The notes beneath the pieces were generated by a model. The model ran no database searches and was not told the DNA's origin. It saw nothing but the letters and a program-made list of their open reading frames with translations. Shown here in pieces: positions 17,600-25,768 of a stretch of DNA of 34,617 bases; within the stretch, counting starts at the first letter, position 1, and the number at the start of each line of letters is the position of its first letter. The translations under genes were made by a program, and so were the position numbers. Source of the stretch: Desulfovibrio litoralis DSM 11393 (GTDB lineage: Bacteria > Desulfobacterota > Desulfovibrionia > Desulfovibrionales > Desulfovibrionaceae); the NCBI RefSeq assembly GCF_900143255.1, contig NZ_FRDI01000011.1, forward strand, positions 50,135 to 84,751. Reading direction: 5' to 3'.

Positions 17600-17699
17600 A
17601 TGCTATATAATCCTGATGTTAATTTAAACAAAAAAATAAATTAATATAACTTATTATAAAAAAAGAGACTTAAATCAAAGATAAAACAAACAACCGTTC

Positions 17700-17760
17700 A
17701 AATAAAAAAGCCTTGCCTTATGAAACAAAAAAGACCAAGTTTCATCATTTCATAAGGCAA
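17700..17760 (-). terminator. Terminator or attenuator between livK and livH
   Basis: TTGCCTTATGAAA (17713-17725) pairs perfectly with TTTCATAAGGCAA (17748-17760) across a 22-base loop. On the minus strand the hairpin is followed by GGCTTTTTTATT, giving an intrinsic terminator just after livK. Partial read-through would allow more binding protein than permease and ATPase to be made, the usual stoichiometry for such importers. The structure is seen; the regulatory role is inferred. Confidence 0.8.
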
Positions 17761-17782
17761 ACGACTTTTTAAAACATATTAA

Positions 17783-18916
17783 CTACATTTCAGGCTGAAC
17801 AGTACCTACGAATACTCTCTTACCATTTTGAATTTCGATAACACCAACAGGCATTTCGGCATCATGAGAAGCATTCAAAGTTAAGCTTCCCAAAGGAGTA
17901 GGCAAGTTTTTGGTTGCTTCCAAAGCCTTGGCAACAGCAGTAGGTTCGTCTGAACCCGCACGTTTAAAGGCATCAACATACATCATATAACTTGTGTAAC
18001 CCAAAGCGGCGTTTACGTTAACTTCTTTTTTAGGATAAGCTTTTTTCCAAGCTTCAGTAAAAGCCTTGGCTTCCGGAGAACTATCGGTAGCGGCGGCATC
18101 ATAAGGGAAAGTTGTATGGAGGAAACCATCGGCGGCTTTACCGGCAATAGCAACGGTTTCAGGGTTATCCATAGCATCAGCACCCATCATACGGAAAGTA
18201 GCACCAAGATCACGAGCTTGTCTCATGATAATACCACCTTCGGCAAAATAAGCGGGAATAAATACAACATCAGGTTTTTTAGAAATAATTTCAGTCAACT
18301 GAGCGGTAAAGTCTTGGTCGCCTGAGCTATACTGTGCTTTTGATACTACTTTTCCACCAAGTTTTTTGAATGATTTTTCAAAAAATCCTGATAAACCAAC
18401 AGCATAGTCGTTAGAAACGTCCATCAAAATAGCGGCGGTTTTAGCATTTAAGTTTTTAGCGGCATAAGTTGCAGCGGCAGCACCTTGATAAGGGTCAATA
18501 AAGCAAGCGCGGAAGTAATACTTTTTACCCATGGTAACAAGCGGGTTGGTGCAAGAAGTTCCGATAACCGGAGTTTTTGCTTTCTCAGCAACTTCACCAC
18601 CGGCAATAGCTAAAGAAGAACCATAAGTTCCGATAATGGCGTTAACTTTATCTTTTTCGGTCAAGCGTTTAACTGCGTTTGCGGCTTCGACCTTATCAGA
18701 TTTATTATCAACGATAATAAGTTCTACTTTTTTCCCTAAAATTTCAGGGTATAACTTGTGAGCAAGCTTAATACCCTCAAGTTCCAATTCTCCACCAAAC
18801 GCATTTTGTCCGGTCAATGGAAGATAAACACCCATTTTAATTGTATCTCCGGCTAAAGCAGTTCCGGCACAAAAAACAGTCATCATCAAACCGGCAAAAA
18901 AACTTTTAAGCATCAT
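17783..18916 (-). CDS. livK: Branched-chain amino acid-binding periplasmic protein LivK
   Basis: 377 residues, a normal type I periplasmic binding protein. The signal peptide MMLKSFFAGLMMTVFCAGTALA is cleaved before GDTIKMGVYLPLTGQNAFGG, which is the standard mature start of the Leu/Ile/Val-binding family. Further typical elements are DNKSDKVEAANAVKRL, AIIGTYGSSLAIAGGEVAEKAKTPVIGTSCTNP and FDPYQGAAAA-like YQGAAAATYA. It captures the amino acid in the periplasm and hands it to LivHM. AGGAG lies 7 bases before the first of two adjacent ATG codons. It is the first gene of the liv operon. Confidence 0.95.
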   Translation of the reverse strand: MMLKSFFAGLMMTVFCAGTALAGDTIKMGVYLPLTGQNAFGGELELEGIKLAHKLYPEILGKKVELIIVDNKSDKVEAANAVKRLTEKDKVNAIIGTYGSSLAIAGGEVAEKAKTPVIGTSCTNPLVTMGKKYYFRACFIDPYQGAAAATYAAKNLNAKTAAILMDVSNDYAVGLSGFFEKSFKKLGGKVVSKAQYSSGDQDFTAQLTEIISKKPDVVFIPAYFAEGGIIMRQARDLGATFRMMGADAMDNPETVAIAGKAADGFLHTTFPYDAAATDSSPEAKAFTEAWKKAYPKKEVNVNAALGYTSYMMYVDAFKRAGSDEPTAVAKALEATKNLPTPLGSLTLNASHDAEMPVGVIEIQNGKRVFVGTVQPEM

Positions 18917-19139
18917 AAAACGACTCCTCTCATTAAGGTTGTTAATAAAATGACAGCAAAAAACCTCTACAAAAACTGTATAACTTTAAACGTAAAAAAA
19001 AATTTAAGCAAGAATATTCATATTCATTGCACAACCCTATAAAACAATAATCATTTTAATAAATTACACAAACAACATTAAAAACTTGAAAGGATAAACA
19101 TTAAAGGATTAAACATTAAGATTTTGTTTTTATTTACTT

Positions 19140-19730
19140 TTATTTTTCAAGCCAAGTTCTTATTTTTTCTTGTAACACAGCCTCGGAATATTGAGGTTGA
19201 TCATATTTTCCCGCCGCCAAACGTTGGCGCGAAGCCTCAGACAACATAATTGCCGCCGCAACGGAAACGTTAAAGCTTTGAATCATTCCATACATCGGGA
19301 TATAAACTTCAGCATCAACAACACCAGTAAACTCAGGGTCAACGCCCCTGTGTTCATTTCCCAAAATAATCGCCGTCGGCTTGATTAAATCAAAACTGCT
19401 TAAAGGTCTGGCGCTCGGGGTGCAACTTGTTGCCAAAACCTGCATATTTTGGCTTTTTAAGTTAGCAACAAGCTCTTTAACATCATCATGACGCTGGGTA
19501 TCGACCCATTTTTTTGCCGAAGCCGAAGAAACTCCCGACAAAGTAGGAAAAGGCGTATCAGTATAATATAAATGAATTTTTTCAACACCAAACGCATCGG
19601 CACTACGATAAATCGCAGATACGTTATGAGGGTCATGCACGTTTGCCAAAACTAAAGTTAAGTCGGGTTGGCGTTTTGATAAAACATATTCTATGCGTTT
19701 TGTTCTTTCTTGGGTTCTTTCTCTACTCAT
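19140..19730 (-). CDS. trmH: SpoU/TrmH-family tRNA 2'-O-methyltransferase
   Basis: 196 residues. The SpoU (SPOUT, trefoil-knot) superfamily methylates ribose 2'-OH groups using S-adenosylmethionine. Motif 1 is ANVHDPHNVSAIYRSADAFGV with the catalytic arginine, motif 2 is AIILGNEHRGVDPE and motif 3 is IPMYGMIQSFNVSVAAAIMLSEASRQR. The N-terminus with ERTKRIEYVLSKRQPDLTLVL resembles TrmH, which makes Gm18 in tRNA. The protein is slightly shorter than enteric TrmH (229) and lacks most of its C-terminal extension, so substrate assignment is likely but not certain. It is 70 bases downstream of the YfcE-type gene, with a possible promoter between. Confidence 0.85.
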   Translation of the reverse strand: MSRERTQERTKRIEYVLSKRQPDLTLVLANVHDPHNVSAIYRSADAFGVEKIHLYYTDTPFPTLSGVSSASAKKWVDTQRHDDVKELVANLKSQNMQVLATSCTPSARPLSSFDLIKPTAIILGNEHRGVDPEFTGVVDAEVYIPMYGMIQSFNVSVAAAIMLSEASRQRLAAGKYDQPQYSEAVLQEKIRTWLEK

Positions 19731-19785
19731 AATTTAATTCTTTTTTAAAGGTTAAAGTCATTTTTTATTTTTCTTAAACTAAGGT

Positions 19786-19791
19786 ATTATA
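19786..19791 (-). promoter_or_regulatory. Possible -10 element upstream of trmH
   Basis: A perfect TATAAT on the minus strand about 55 bases before the trmH ATG. No good -35 hexamer is found at 16-18 bases. Weak evidence in AT-rich DNA. Confidence 0.28.
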
Positions 19792-19800
19792 AATTTTTGT

Positions 19801-20337
19801 TTAAAATTCGCTATGTAAAAAACTTTCGCCATCCAAATTAAACACAGAGAACAAATTGGGCTTTAAAACGCCATAACTTTGAGCGTATCCGTGTTTGGGC
19901 TTTGCAATAGACCCGGGGTTAAAAAAATATGCCCCGCCTCTATAGCTTGCCTCGGGGATATGAGTATGCCCATAAAGACAAATATCGCCTTGTTTAATCG
20001 GTGGGTTGGGAAGATAAACATCGCCATGAGTCAAAAACACGGCTTTGTTTTCTAAATATAGCCAACTGAAATCATTGGCAACAGGAAAATCTAATAAAGA
20101 CAGATCAACCTTAGCATCACAATTACCCTTAACGGCAATAATTCGACAGCTAAGTTTATTTAACAACTCTGCGGTTTTTGCGGGTTCATAGCTTGGGTGC
20201 ATGGGGTTACGAGGTCCATGATACAACAAATCTCCCAACAAAATTAAAGTATCTGCTTTATGCATCTGAAGTAAGTCAGGAATAATATCAGCAGCTTCCA
20301 CTGCTCCGTGTAAATCTGAAACAACTAAAAATATCAT
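19801..20337 (-). CDS. yfcE: YfcE/MJ0936-family metallophosphodiesterase
   Basis: 178 residues from the ATG at 20337. Two in-frame TTG codons upstream are less likely, because AGG lies 9 bases before the ATG and E. coli YfcE begins at the same point. The calcineurin-like metal ligands are all present: SDLHG, ILLGDLLYHGPRN, VKGNCDA, FLTHGD and LYGHTHIP. FNPGSIAKPKHG is also typical. YfcE hydrolyses phosphodiester model substrates with Mn2+; the physiological substrate is unknown. It is probably co-transcribed with trmH downstream. Confidence 0.9.
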   Translation of the reverse strand: MIFLVVSDLHGAVEAADIIPDLLQMHKADTLILLGDLLYHGPRNPMHPSYEPAKTAELLNKLSCRIIAVKGNCDAKVDLSLLDFPVANDFSWLYLENKAVFLTHGDVYLPNPPIKQGDICLYGHTHIPEASYRGGAYFFNPGSIAKPKHGYAQSYGVLKPNLFSVFNLDGESFLHSEF

Positions 20338-20412
20338 TTTCAACAACCTAAAAAAGAAAATAAATAATCTCGGCCAATAAAGCTCTAATACAAATTAATT
20401 TTCTGCCGATAA

Positions 20413-20426
20413 CTGCTTATAAGCAG
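20413..20426. other. 14-bp perfect palindrome in the yfcE upstream region
   Basis: CTGCTTATAAGCAG in the divergent spacer between the yfcE gene (minus) and the secreted-protein gene (plus). It could be an operator for either gene. Only one copy was seen, and nothing is known about its function. Confidence 0.3.
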
Positions 20427-20595
20427 GTTTGCACTCTTAAAATATTCTTAAGGTCAGTAATGATACACTAAATATTTTTTTCAGTCCATAAGATAATAAC
20501 CGGCTAAATTAATTATTGTTTACTCTTAACCTTTTTATCAGATTCAACATATTAAATACACTGATTAAAAACTTATTTCTGTTTTGGAGTTTGTT

Positions 20596-22404
20596 ATGAA
20601 TAAAGCTAAACTGTTAACATTTTTTTTATGCCTGCTTGTGCTTTCTTTTAGCAAAGCCAAACCGAGTATGGCGTTTGTTTTTAATGACAGTCCGGCAATA
20701 GAAGCCGCCCTTGACCAATGCAATGCCAACACAAGCTTGGCGGCTCTGACTATAGAAGGTTGCTACGAAGGGTTGCAGATGATGACTTCCAAAATGCCCC
20801 AACGCAATCGCAATTTCAGCAATACACAGAACTGTATAACAACCTTAAATCGTTTAAATTTTTCCCAAATTTCCACAGCACAATTTCAGCGTTGCGACGA
20901 TAAATGGACGCATATTTATTTTCGTCAAGGTTGTAAAGAAGCTACGACAACTTACTTAAATAGCTTTGATATTGTTGCATTTTGTACCAATATCGGCGGA
21001 GAAAGAAAAACCGCCCCCGTGTTTCAACGTAGTAATATTCAAAATAACAGAACAAGTTTAACAGCCACCCAACAAAGCGTTCTTAATAACGCATTGGCAG
21101 ATATTCAAAGAACACCACCTCAAAATAATACAATAAACAATACGGCTCAAACTCAAGGTAAAAAAATACAGCCCAGAAAAACAACCAAGACTGTAGCCGT
21201 TGCACCCAAAACACCGGAAACCAAACAAACCACAAAACCGGAAACAAACATTAAAAAAGAGCTTCCCCCAACTAAAAAAACAGCTCCCAAAGAGCAAGAA
21301 AAAAACGCTGTTGTATCAAAAACAACGAAAACTAAAGTTGACCCCAAAACACAAACGAAAACGGCTGAAAAGACCATTAAATCAGTTCAAAAAGTTGATC
21401 AAACAAAAACCGAAACAACAACTAAAGTTGTAACGCCAACTCCTGATACAAAAAGCGTAAGCCCAAAAGAGTTTTATGCCAAAACTCTTGAAAACAAACC
21501 AGATACCAATACGCCTGCGACTCTTGCACCGTCTGTACCTTTGGCATTCCAAGTTCCGCAAGCTCCGCCACCAAATAAAGACGCTTTCGCCTCAGTCACA
21601 AACGTTGGTCTCGCCCAAAGCAACAACCAAGACAATAGCTTGATCGTTCCGTTTAAACAGACAACGCCACAGGTCAATACAAACAGCACCACACCCACAG
21701 CACCAAAAGAAGAAACAAGACCTTTAGCACCACAAAACACAGAACAAACAAATACCAAAACTCAAGAACATTCAATGTTTGAAGATGCTATTCCGCAAAG
21801 TATCGGCGGAATGCCCACAACAGGCGGGGTAAAAGAGGCTCGAGTTGAAAGCAAACACGCACAACTTATACCCAATCCGTTTGCGTCTTCGACTATAAGC
21901 ACCCAAAATCCAACCAGTATTAAAGATACGCCCGTACCGATTGATAACAAAAACATTCAAGGGTTAAGCGATGATGGAAATAAACAAGCAATCAGCACGC
22001 TTGAAACCCCACAAATTGGTGTTGCAACCAATGCCACAACCCCTAAGTCAGAAGAACCCAAAGCACAACAGAAAAAACCTGAAAGCTTTCCACCAACCGG
22101 TCTACAGCTTTCACAACCACAAAATTTAGAACAAAAAAAATCAACAAACAATACCTCAACCCAACAACTCCCACAGGGAGCAAACCAAACAGGACAATTT
22201 GGTATACCGGGTTTCTTTTCTAACATAGATCAAACTCAGGTTCTACCGCCAAACGAAACTAGCCCGAAAGGTTCTGCTGAGAGTCTTGCTTTAAACACAA
22301 ACTCAACGCTTCAAGAATCTATTGATATCCCGCAAACATTGACACAAAACGCCCCGGCTCCCCCTTCGAGCGAAGAGCAAAATTACAGACCTGATCCCAG
22401 ATAA
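20596..22404 (+). CDS. Secreted protein with six-cysteine head and long disordered T/K/P/Q-rich tail
   Basis: 602 residues from the ATG at 20596, chosen over an upstream TTG because GGAG at 20586-20589 is 6 bases away. A signal peptide covers residues 1-26 (cleavage after PSMA). The mature head, about 27-135, has six cysteines at 42, 56, 80, 100, 113 and 130, a spacing that suggests three disulphides in an oxidising compartment. From about 140 to the end the sequence is low complexity: first lysine/threonine/proline/glutamine-rich (KTTKTVAVAPKTPETK and similar), then proline/asparagine/serine-rich. It resembles no family I can name. The tail looks like a periplasm-spanning or wall-associated disordered segment. 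It is a single gene with no obvious partner. Confidence 0.75.
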   Translation: MNKAKLLTFFLCLLVLSFSKAKPSMAFVFNDSPAIEAALDQCNANTSLAALTIEGCYEGLQMMTSKMPQRNRNFSNTQNCITTLNRLNFSQISTAQFQRCDDKWTHIYFRQGCKEATTTYLNSFDIVAFCTNIGGERKTAPVFQRSNIQNNRTSLTATQQSVLNNALADIQRTPPQNNTINNTAQTQGKKIQPRKTTKTVAVAPKTPETKQTTKPETNIKKELPPTKKTAPKEQEKNAVVSKTTKTKVDPKTQTKTAEKTIKSVQKVDQTKTETTTKVVTPTPDTKSVSPKEFYAKTLENKPDTNTPATLAPSVPLAFQVPQAPPPNKDAFASVTNVGLAQSNNQDNSLIVPFKQTTPQVNTNSTTPTAPKEETRPLAPQNTEQTNTKTQEHSMFEDAIPQSIGGMPTTGGVKEARVESKHAQLIPNPFASSTISTQNPTSIKDTPVPIDNKNIQGLSDDGNKQAISTLETPQIGVATNATTPKSEEPKAQQKKPESFPPTGLQLSQPQNLEQKKSTNNTSTQQLPQGANQTGQFGIPGFFSNIDQTQVLPPNETSPKGSAESLALNTNSTLQESIDIPQTLTQNAPAPPSSEEQNYRPDPR

Positions 22405-22438
22405 ATCAAAGTATATAAACAAACTACTCAATACCTGC

Positions 22439-22468
22439 TTGACTTTTATGCAAGCTTGACTCAATAAT
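22439..22468 (+). promoter_or_regulatory. Sigma-70-like promoter for the small membrane protein
   Basis: TTGACT (22439-22444) and AATAAT (22463-22468) are separated by 18 bases; each matches five of six consensus positions. Transcription would start near 22475, giving a short leader that includes the ribosome binding site at 22492-22495. GCTTGACT is repeated at 22437 and 22454. Confidence 0.5.
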
Positions 22469-22501
22469 AGATAAAAGACGATAACCTTTGCGAGGTGAAT
22501 T

Positions 22502-22648
22502 ATGTATACTTTAAACGAACTGATTTCTAACGCCATGCACTCTACCACACAAGGTTTTGTAGGAGTGGGGCTTATCTTTGTATATTTTTGCGTAATTGTC
22601 GGCGTTGCTTTTTATCGCATTAAAAAAGCCGACCACATGCACCACTAA
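22502..22648 (+). CDS. 48-residue single-pass membrane protein, unknown
   Basis: A short gene encoding MYTLNELISNAM, a hydrophobic helix at about residues 18-39 (GFVGVGLIFVYFCVIVGVAF) and a basic, histidine-ending tail RIKKADHMHH. The positive-inside rule puts the C-terminus in the cytoplasm. GAGG at 22492-22495 lies 6 bases before the ATG and a good promoter lies upstream, so translation is credible despite the length. The layout resembles small accessory subunits of respiratory or transport complexes, but no such complex is adjacent and I cannot assign one. It follows the disordered secreted protein by 97 bases. Confidence 0.65.
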   Translation: MYTLNELISNAMHSTTQGFVGVGLIFVYFCVIVGVAFYRIKKADHMHH

Positions 22649-22890
22649 AAAGATACGTGTTGCTTAATCTCGTTTTTTAACAAGTTAGTAAAACAATAAC
22701 TTAGTCTTGAATTAAGTCATTTTATCTTAATTTATGCAGTAATATTGCATACACTTTTCTTGTGCAACCACGCTAAGAGCTTATCGGTTTTGAAGTTGCG
22801 TTTTTTCTTCATTTTAATCAAAAAGCGATGGCAAAACTAAGCGTTAAGTTCTGCCATTATACGTTCTGTTAAATACTTACAACATTAATA
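22649..22890. other. Intergenic stretch without a recognisable gene
   Basis: 242 AT-rich bases between the small membrane protein and the AraC terminator. It contains short imperfect inverted repeats, for example ATGGCA near 22825 with TGCCAT near 22850. No supported coding frame, tRNA or riboswitch was found. Confidence 0.5.
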
Positions 22891-22923
22891 TAGCCACACT
22901 CAATTTTTTATTAAGTGTGGCTA
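22891..22923 (-). terminator. Probable terminator of the AraC-family gene
   Basis: TAGCCACACT (22891-22900) pairs with AGTGTGGCTA (22914-22923) across a 13-base AT-rich loop, 20 bases beyond the stop of the AraC gene. The following T run is weak on both strands (TATTAATGTT on the minus strand), so efficiency is uncertain. Confidence 0.6.
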
Positions 22924-22943
22924 CTATTTATTTTATATGTATA

Positions 22944-23786
22944 CTATTTCTTTTTAACAGGTATCCAAATCTCACTGTAATAATCCGTACTGTTTATATC
23001 GCCTTCTGAATACATCTCAATATTTATGTTTCCATCTAATTCGTATTCGTGACAGTTTGGGAGCCATTCACTCCATATTTTAGAGTTAACTTCCTGTAAA
23101 GCACTAGGTATTGCTCCTTTGACAGGAAAAACTGCCCATGTTTTTGCAGGAATTTCTTTTGTAATAAAGCCGTCCGGTAAGCTTCCTTTATCTTGAATAC
23201 TGTCTGCTATCATATAATTAAACATGTGAGTGTTAGAATTATATCCGTAGGAAATCCCGAACATACCACAGATATATTTGCCATTTCCATTTTCAAAATG
23301 TTCGTACCAGAATTTTGTGATGTCTGCATACGCTGTATCGCTGTTAAACCCTCTCTCAACACCAATCACATTAAAAGCTTCTTTTGTTTCAAGTCTGTAA
23401 TCCATAACATTACCACCTTCCAATTTAAATTTAATTTTTAGAGGTGCAATAAATTTCAAAGTTGCACCCTCTTTTTTTGCAGACGAAGGGGGTATCCCGT
23501 GAAAACGGGTAAATGCTTTTGTAAAACTGTCAGGTGAGTCATACCTGTATCTCAAAGCAACATCAATGATTTTATCTGTACCAGATGATAACTCCACTCC
23601 TGCTAAAGTGAGTCTACGATTGCGGATATATTCACCTAATGTAAATCCACAAAGAACACTAAAAGCCCTTTGAAAATAAAAACTGGTAACATATGCCTGT
23701 GTAGCAATTTCATCATAATCGAGTTCTTCCAAAATATTATTCTCAATATATCGAATAGCGTTTTGTATTCCTTGAATCCAGTCCAT
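22944..23786 (-). CDS. AraC-family regulator with GyrI-like effector domain
   Basis: 280 residues. The N-terminal 105 residues are a double helix-turn-helix AraC domain (IRYIENNILEELDYDEIATQAYVTSFYFQRAFSVLCGFTLGEYIRNRRL, then DVALRYRYDSPDSFTKAFTRFHGIPPSSAKK). Residues about 125-280 form a GyrI-like ligand-binding domain (YRLETKEAFNVIGVERGF to EIWIPVKKK). This N-terminal HTH plus C-terminal sensor order is that of Rob-type regulators. The sequence style recalls Firmicutes proteins, which suggests transfer but is not shown. GAGGAG 7 bases before the ATG is stronger than most sites nearby. No adjacent efflux pump or target gene is visible; the nearest genes are the MORN_2-repeat proteins upstream. 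Confidence 0.9.
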   Translation of the reverse strand: MDWIQGIQNAIRYIENNILEELDYDEIATQAYVTSFYFQRAFSVLCGFTLGEYIRNRRLTLAGVELSSGTDKIIDVALRYRYDSPDSFTKAFTRFHGIPPSSAKKEGATLKFIAPLKIKFKLEGGNVMDYRLETKEAFNVIGVERGFNSDTAYADITKFWYEHFENGNGKYICGMFGISYGYNSNTHMFNYMIADSIQDKGSLPDGFITKEIPAKTWAVFPVKGAIPSALQEVNSKIWSEWLPNCHEYELDGNINIEMYSEGDINSTDYYSEIWIPVKKK

Positions 23787-23945
23787 GGGTACTCTCCTCG
23801 TCTAAACAGGCTATAGCTTATATCAATTACATTTGCCCGACATTTTATGCTGTATTTTGGCTTGCAACAAATAATTTCAAAATAACAATCTTAAGGAAAA
23901 GAGCTGTTAAGCCTCACTTTTCATCTTTTAGCCTGCTTGTTCTCG

Positions 23946-23961
23946 TTAGTTCATGAACTAA
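23946..23961. other. 16-bp perfect palindrome at the end of the first MORN_2 gene
   Basis: TTAGTTCATGAACTAA overlaps the stop codon of the 23958-25004 gene. The paralogous gene end near 25051 lacks it. It could be a protein-binding site or chance; no T run follows, so it is not an obvious terminator. Confidence 0.3.
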
Positions 23962-25004
23962 TCACATTTAGGAATTTCGTTAGAACAATCCCATTCTTCT
24001 AATTCTTTATCCGTCAAAACTCTGGCTGTTTCATTTTTATCAAAACAACTGCCACTAACAGCTACACCTTTATCATAAATTACGCTCATAAGCTTTTTTC
24101 CATTTTCGTAATAAATGGTCCAAGCTCCGTCCAGTTGCCCTTCGACATATTGAGCTTCAAGTTTAATCGTTCCGCTTTCATAATATTCTTTTTCAATACC
24201 GTTTTCTTGATCGGCGATATACGGCGTTTCTAGCTCAATATTTCCATTTATATAGTAATATTTTGAAATTCCTTCTTTTTTATCATTTACATATAACGTT
24301 TCTTCTCTCAGTTTTCCATTACCGTAATATTCTTTTAAAACACCTTCTCGCTTATCGTTCTTAAATGGAGTTTCACGCCTTCCGGCTATGTAATAATGCT
24401 TTGAAACGCCTTCTTTCTTGCAACCTACATACGGTGTTTCAGTTTTAAGTTTGCCGTCTGTGTAATAGTGTTTTATAACGCCTTCTGTTTGTCCGTTGAC
24501 ATACGGACTTTCCCATTCCAACGTTCCGCTTTCATAATAGTTTTTTATAACACCATTTATTATGCCAGCTGTATATGGGGCTTCTTGTTTAACTTGTCCA
24601 CTTTCATAATAATGCTTTACAAGCCCTTCTATTTTGCCGTTTAGATATGGTGTTTCAACTTTAAGCTTTCCACTAGCGTAATAATACCTTGAAGTTCCCT
24701 CCGTTTTATTCCATGGTCCAAGATGAACTTCTGATTTAAGATTGCCATTGTTGTAATATTTTTTGACGATGCTTTCCATTTTCCAGCCCATCAGTAAAAC
24801 TTCTGATTCCAATTTTCCGTTATCGTCATAATAACAATTTAGAGCCATATCTTTCTGAAAAACTCCCAATACCCATTTATAGCTCTTATTTTTTTTTGCC
24901 TCTTCAACAGTTTTAGGACAAGCGTCTTCTGAAAAAGAGTTTTGGACATCAATAGATAACACGCTAAATAAACATAGAATAATTATAACAATAAAGTTTT
25001 TCAT
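23958..25004 (-). CDS. Secreted MORN_2/YwqK-like repeat protein, copy A
   Basis: 348 residues. A signal peptide (FIVIIILCLFSVLSIDVQNSFS) is followed by ACPKTVEEAKK and about eleven repeats of roughly 23 residues with the pattern YY-x-x-G-x-L-x-x-E-x-P-Y-x-x-G-x-x-E-G-x-x-K. This is the MORN_2 repeat of COG2849 proteins, sometimes annotated as YwqK-family antitoxins, although nothing here shows a toxin partner. One repeat is two residues short (YYIAGRRETPF). The C-terminal cap is PVSG-type: AVSGSCFDKNETARVLTDKELEEW, ending PKCD. Four cysteines (in ACPK, LNC, GSC and KCD) plus one in a repeat. AGGA lies 10 bases before the ATG. It is the last of three tandem paralogues. Confidence 0.85.
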   Translation of the reverse strand: MKNFIVIIILCLFSVLSIDVQNSFSEDACPKTVEEAKKNKSYKWVLGVFQKDMALNCYYDDNGKLESEVLLMGWKMESIVKKYYNNGNLKSEVHLGPWNKTEGTSRYYYASGKLKVETPYLNGKIEGLVKHYYESGQVKQEAPYTAGIINGVIKNYYESGTLEWESPYVNGQTEGVIKHYYTDGKLKTETPYVGCKKEGVSKHYYIAGRRETPFKNDKREGVLKEYYGNGKLREETLYVNDKKEGISKYYYINGNIELETPYIADQENGIEKEYYESGTIKLEAQYVEGQLDGAWTIYYENGKKLMSVIYDKGVAVSGSCFDKNETARVLTDKELEEWDCSNEIPKCD

Positions 25005-25051
25005 AAAGGTTTTATCCTAGATATATTTTTGTGATCATCAACTCACTTAAA

Positions 25052-25744
25052 CTAATCGCATTTAGGCATAATCTCTCTTCTGTGCCAATCTTTTAACTCT
25101 TCTTTTGTCAAAGCTCTTGTTGTGCTGTCTTTTTTATAACAAATACCGCTCACAGGTGAATCAGCAACACATGTAATAGCCAAAATTATTTTTCCTTTTT
25201 CGTCATATACTTGCAACTCGCCATCTAACAATCCTTGCTTATCAAAGGGTATTTCTTGCTTAAGTTTTCCATTTTCATGATATGACTTTGCAATTCCATC
25301 TACTTTACCGTTTTTGTATAATGCTTCAGAACTAATTTTTCCATTTTCGTAATATATTCTAGAAATTCCTTCTTTTTTCCCCGCTAGATATGGAATCTCA
25401 TACCATATCTTTCCATTTTTATAATATACTTTTTTAACGCCATCTACTTTACCATCTTTATATGGAACTTCAATCATGCGCTTTCCGTTTTTATAATAGC
25501 CTTTATTAACTCCATTTTTTTTAGCACCTTCAGACAAAGTTTCATCATATAATGTTTCAATTCCAGCTATCTTACCAACAATATACGGATTTGTTTTTTT
25601 AAGCTTACCATCTTTGTTATATATTTTAAACAGACCATCATGTCCCGATTCTGAGTTGATATTACAAGTTGCGAAAGCGTTCGAGGAATTCACCAATAAC
25701 ACACTAAATAAACACAGAGTAATTATAACAATAAAGTTTTTCAT
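25052..25744 (-). CDS. Secreted MORN_2/YwqK-like repeat protein, copy B
   Basis: 230 residues, paralogue of its neighbours. The signal peptide is almost identical (MKNFIVIITLCLFSVLLVNSSNAFA). The ACPKT module is absent; the mature protein starts TCNINSESGHDG. About six or seven MORN_2 repeats follow (YYKNGKRMIEVPYKDGKVDG, YYENGKISSEALYKNGKVDG). An irregular stretch, TLYDETLSEGAKKNG, interrupts the early repeats. The C-terminal cap is conserved: SPVSGICYKKDSTTRALTKEELKDW, ending MPKCD. AGGAG lies 9 bases before the ATG, in a leader nearly identical to that of copy A. It is 47 bases from copy A. Function unknown. Confidence 0.83.
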   Translation of the reverse strand: MKNFIVIITLCLFSVLLVNSSNAFATCNINSESGHDGLFKIYNKDGKLKKTNPYIVGKIAGIETLYDETLSEGAKKNGVNKGYYKNGKRMIEVPYKDGKVDGVKKVYYKNGKIWYEIPYLAGKKEGISRIYYENGKISSEALYKNGKVDGIAKSYHENGKLKQEIPFDKQGLLDGELQVYDEKGKIILAITCVADSPVSGICYKKDSTTRALTKEELKDWHRREIMPKCD

Positions 25745-25768
25745 AAAAGTTTTCTCCTAGATATATTT

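Noticed and set aside
21058-22226. Several opposite-strand and shifted frames inside the disordered secreted-protein gene
   Set aside because: They arise from low-complexity A/C-rich coding sequence, have no start signals and encode Cys/Phe- or Lys-rich nonsense.
22732-22812. Minus-strand frame starting MKKKRNFKTDKLLAWLHKK
   Set aside because: Only 26 residues, no ribosome binding site, stop codons on both sides. It may be a gene remnant, but nothing identifies it.
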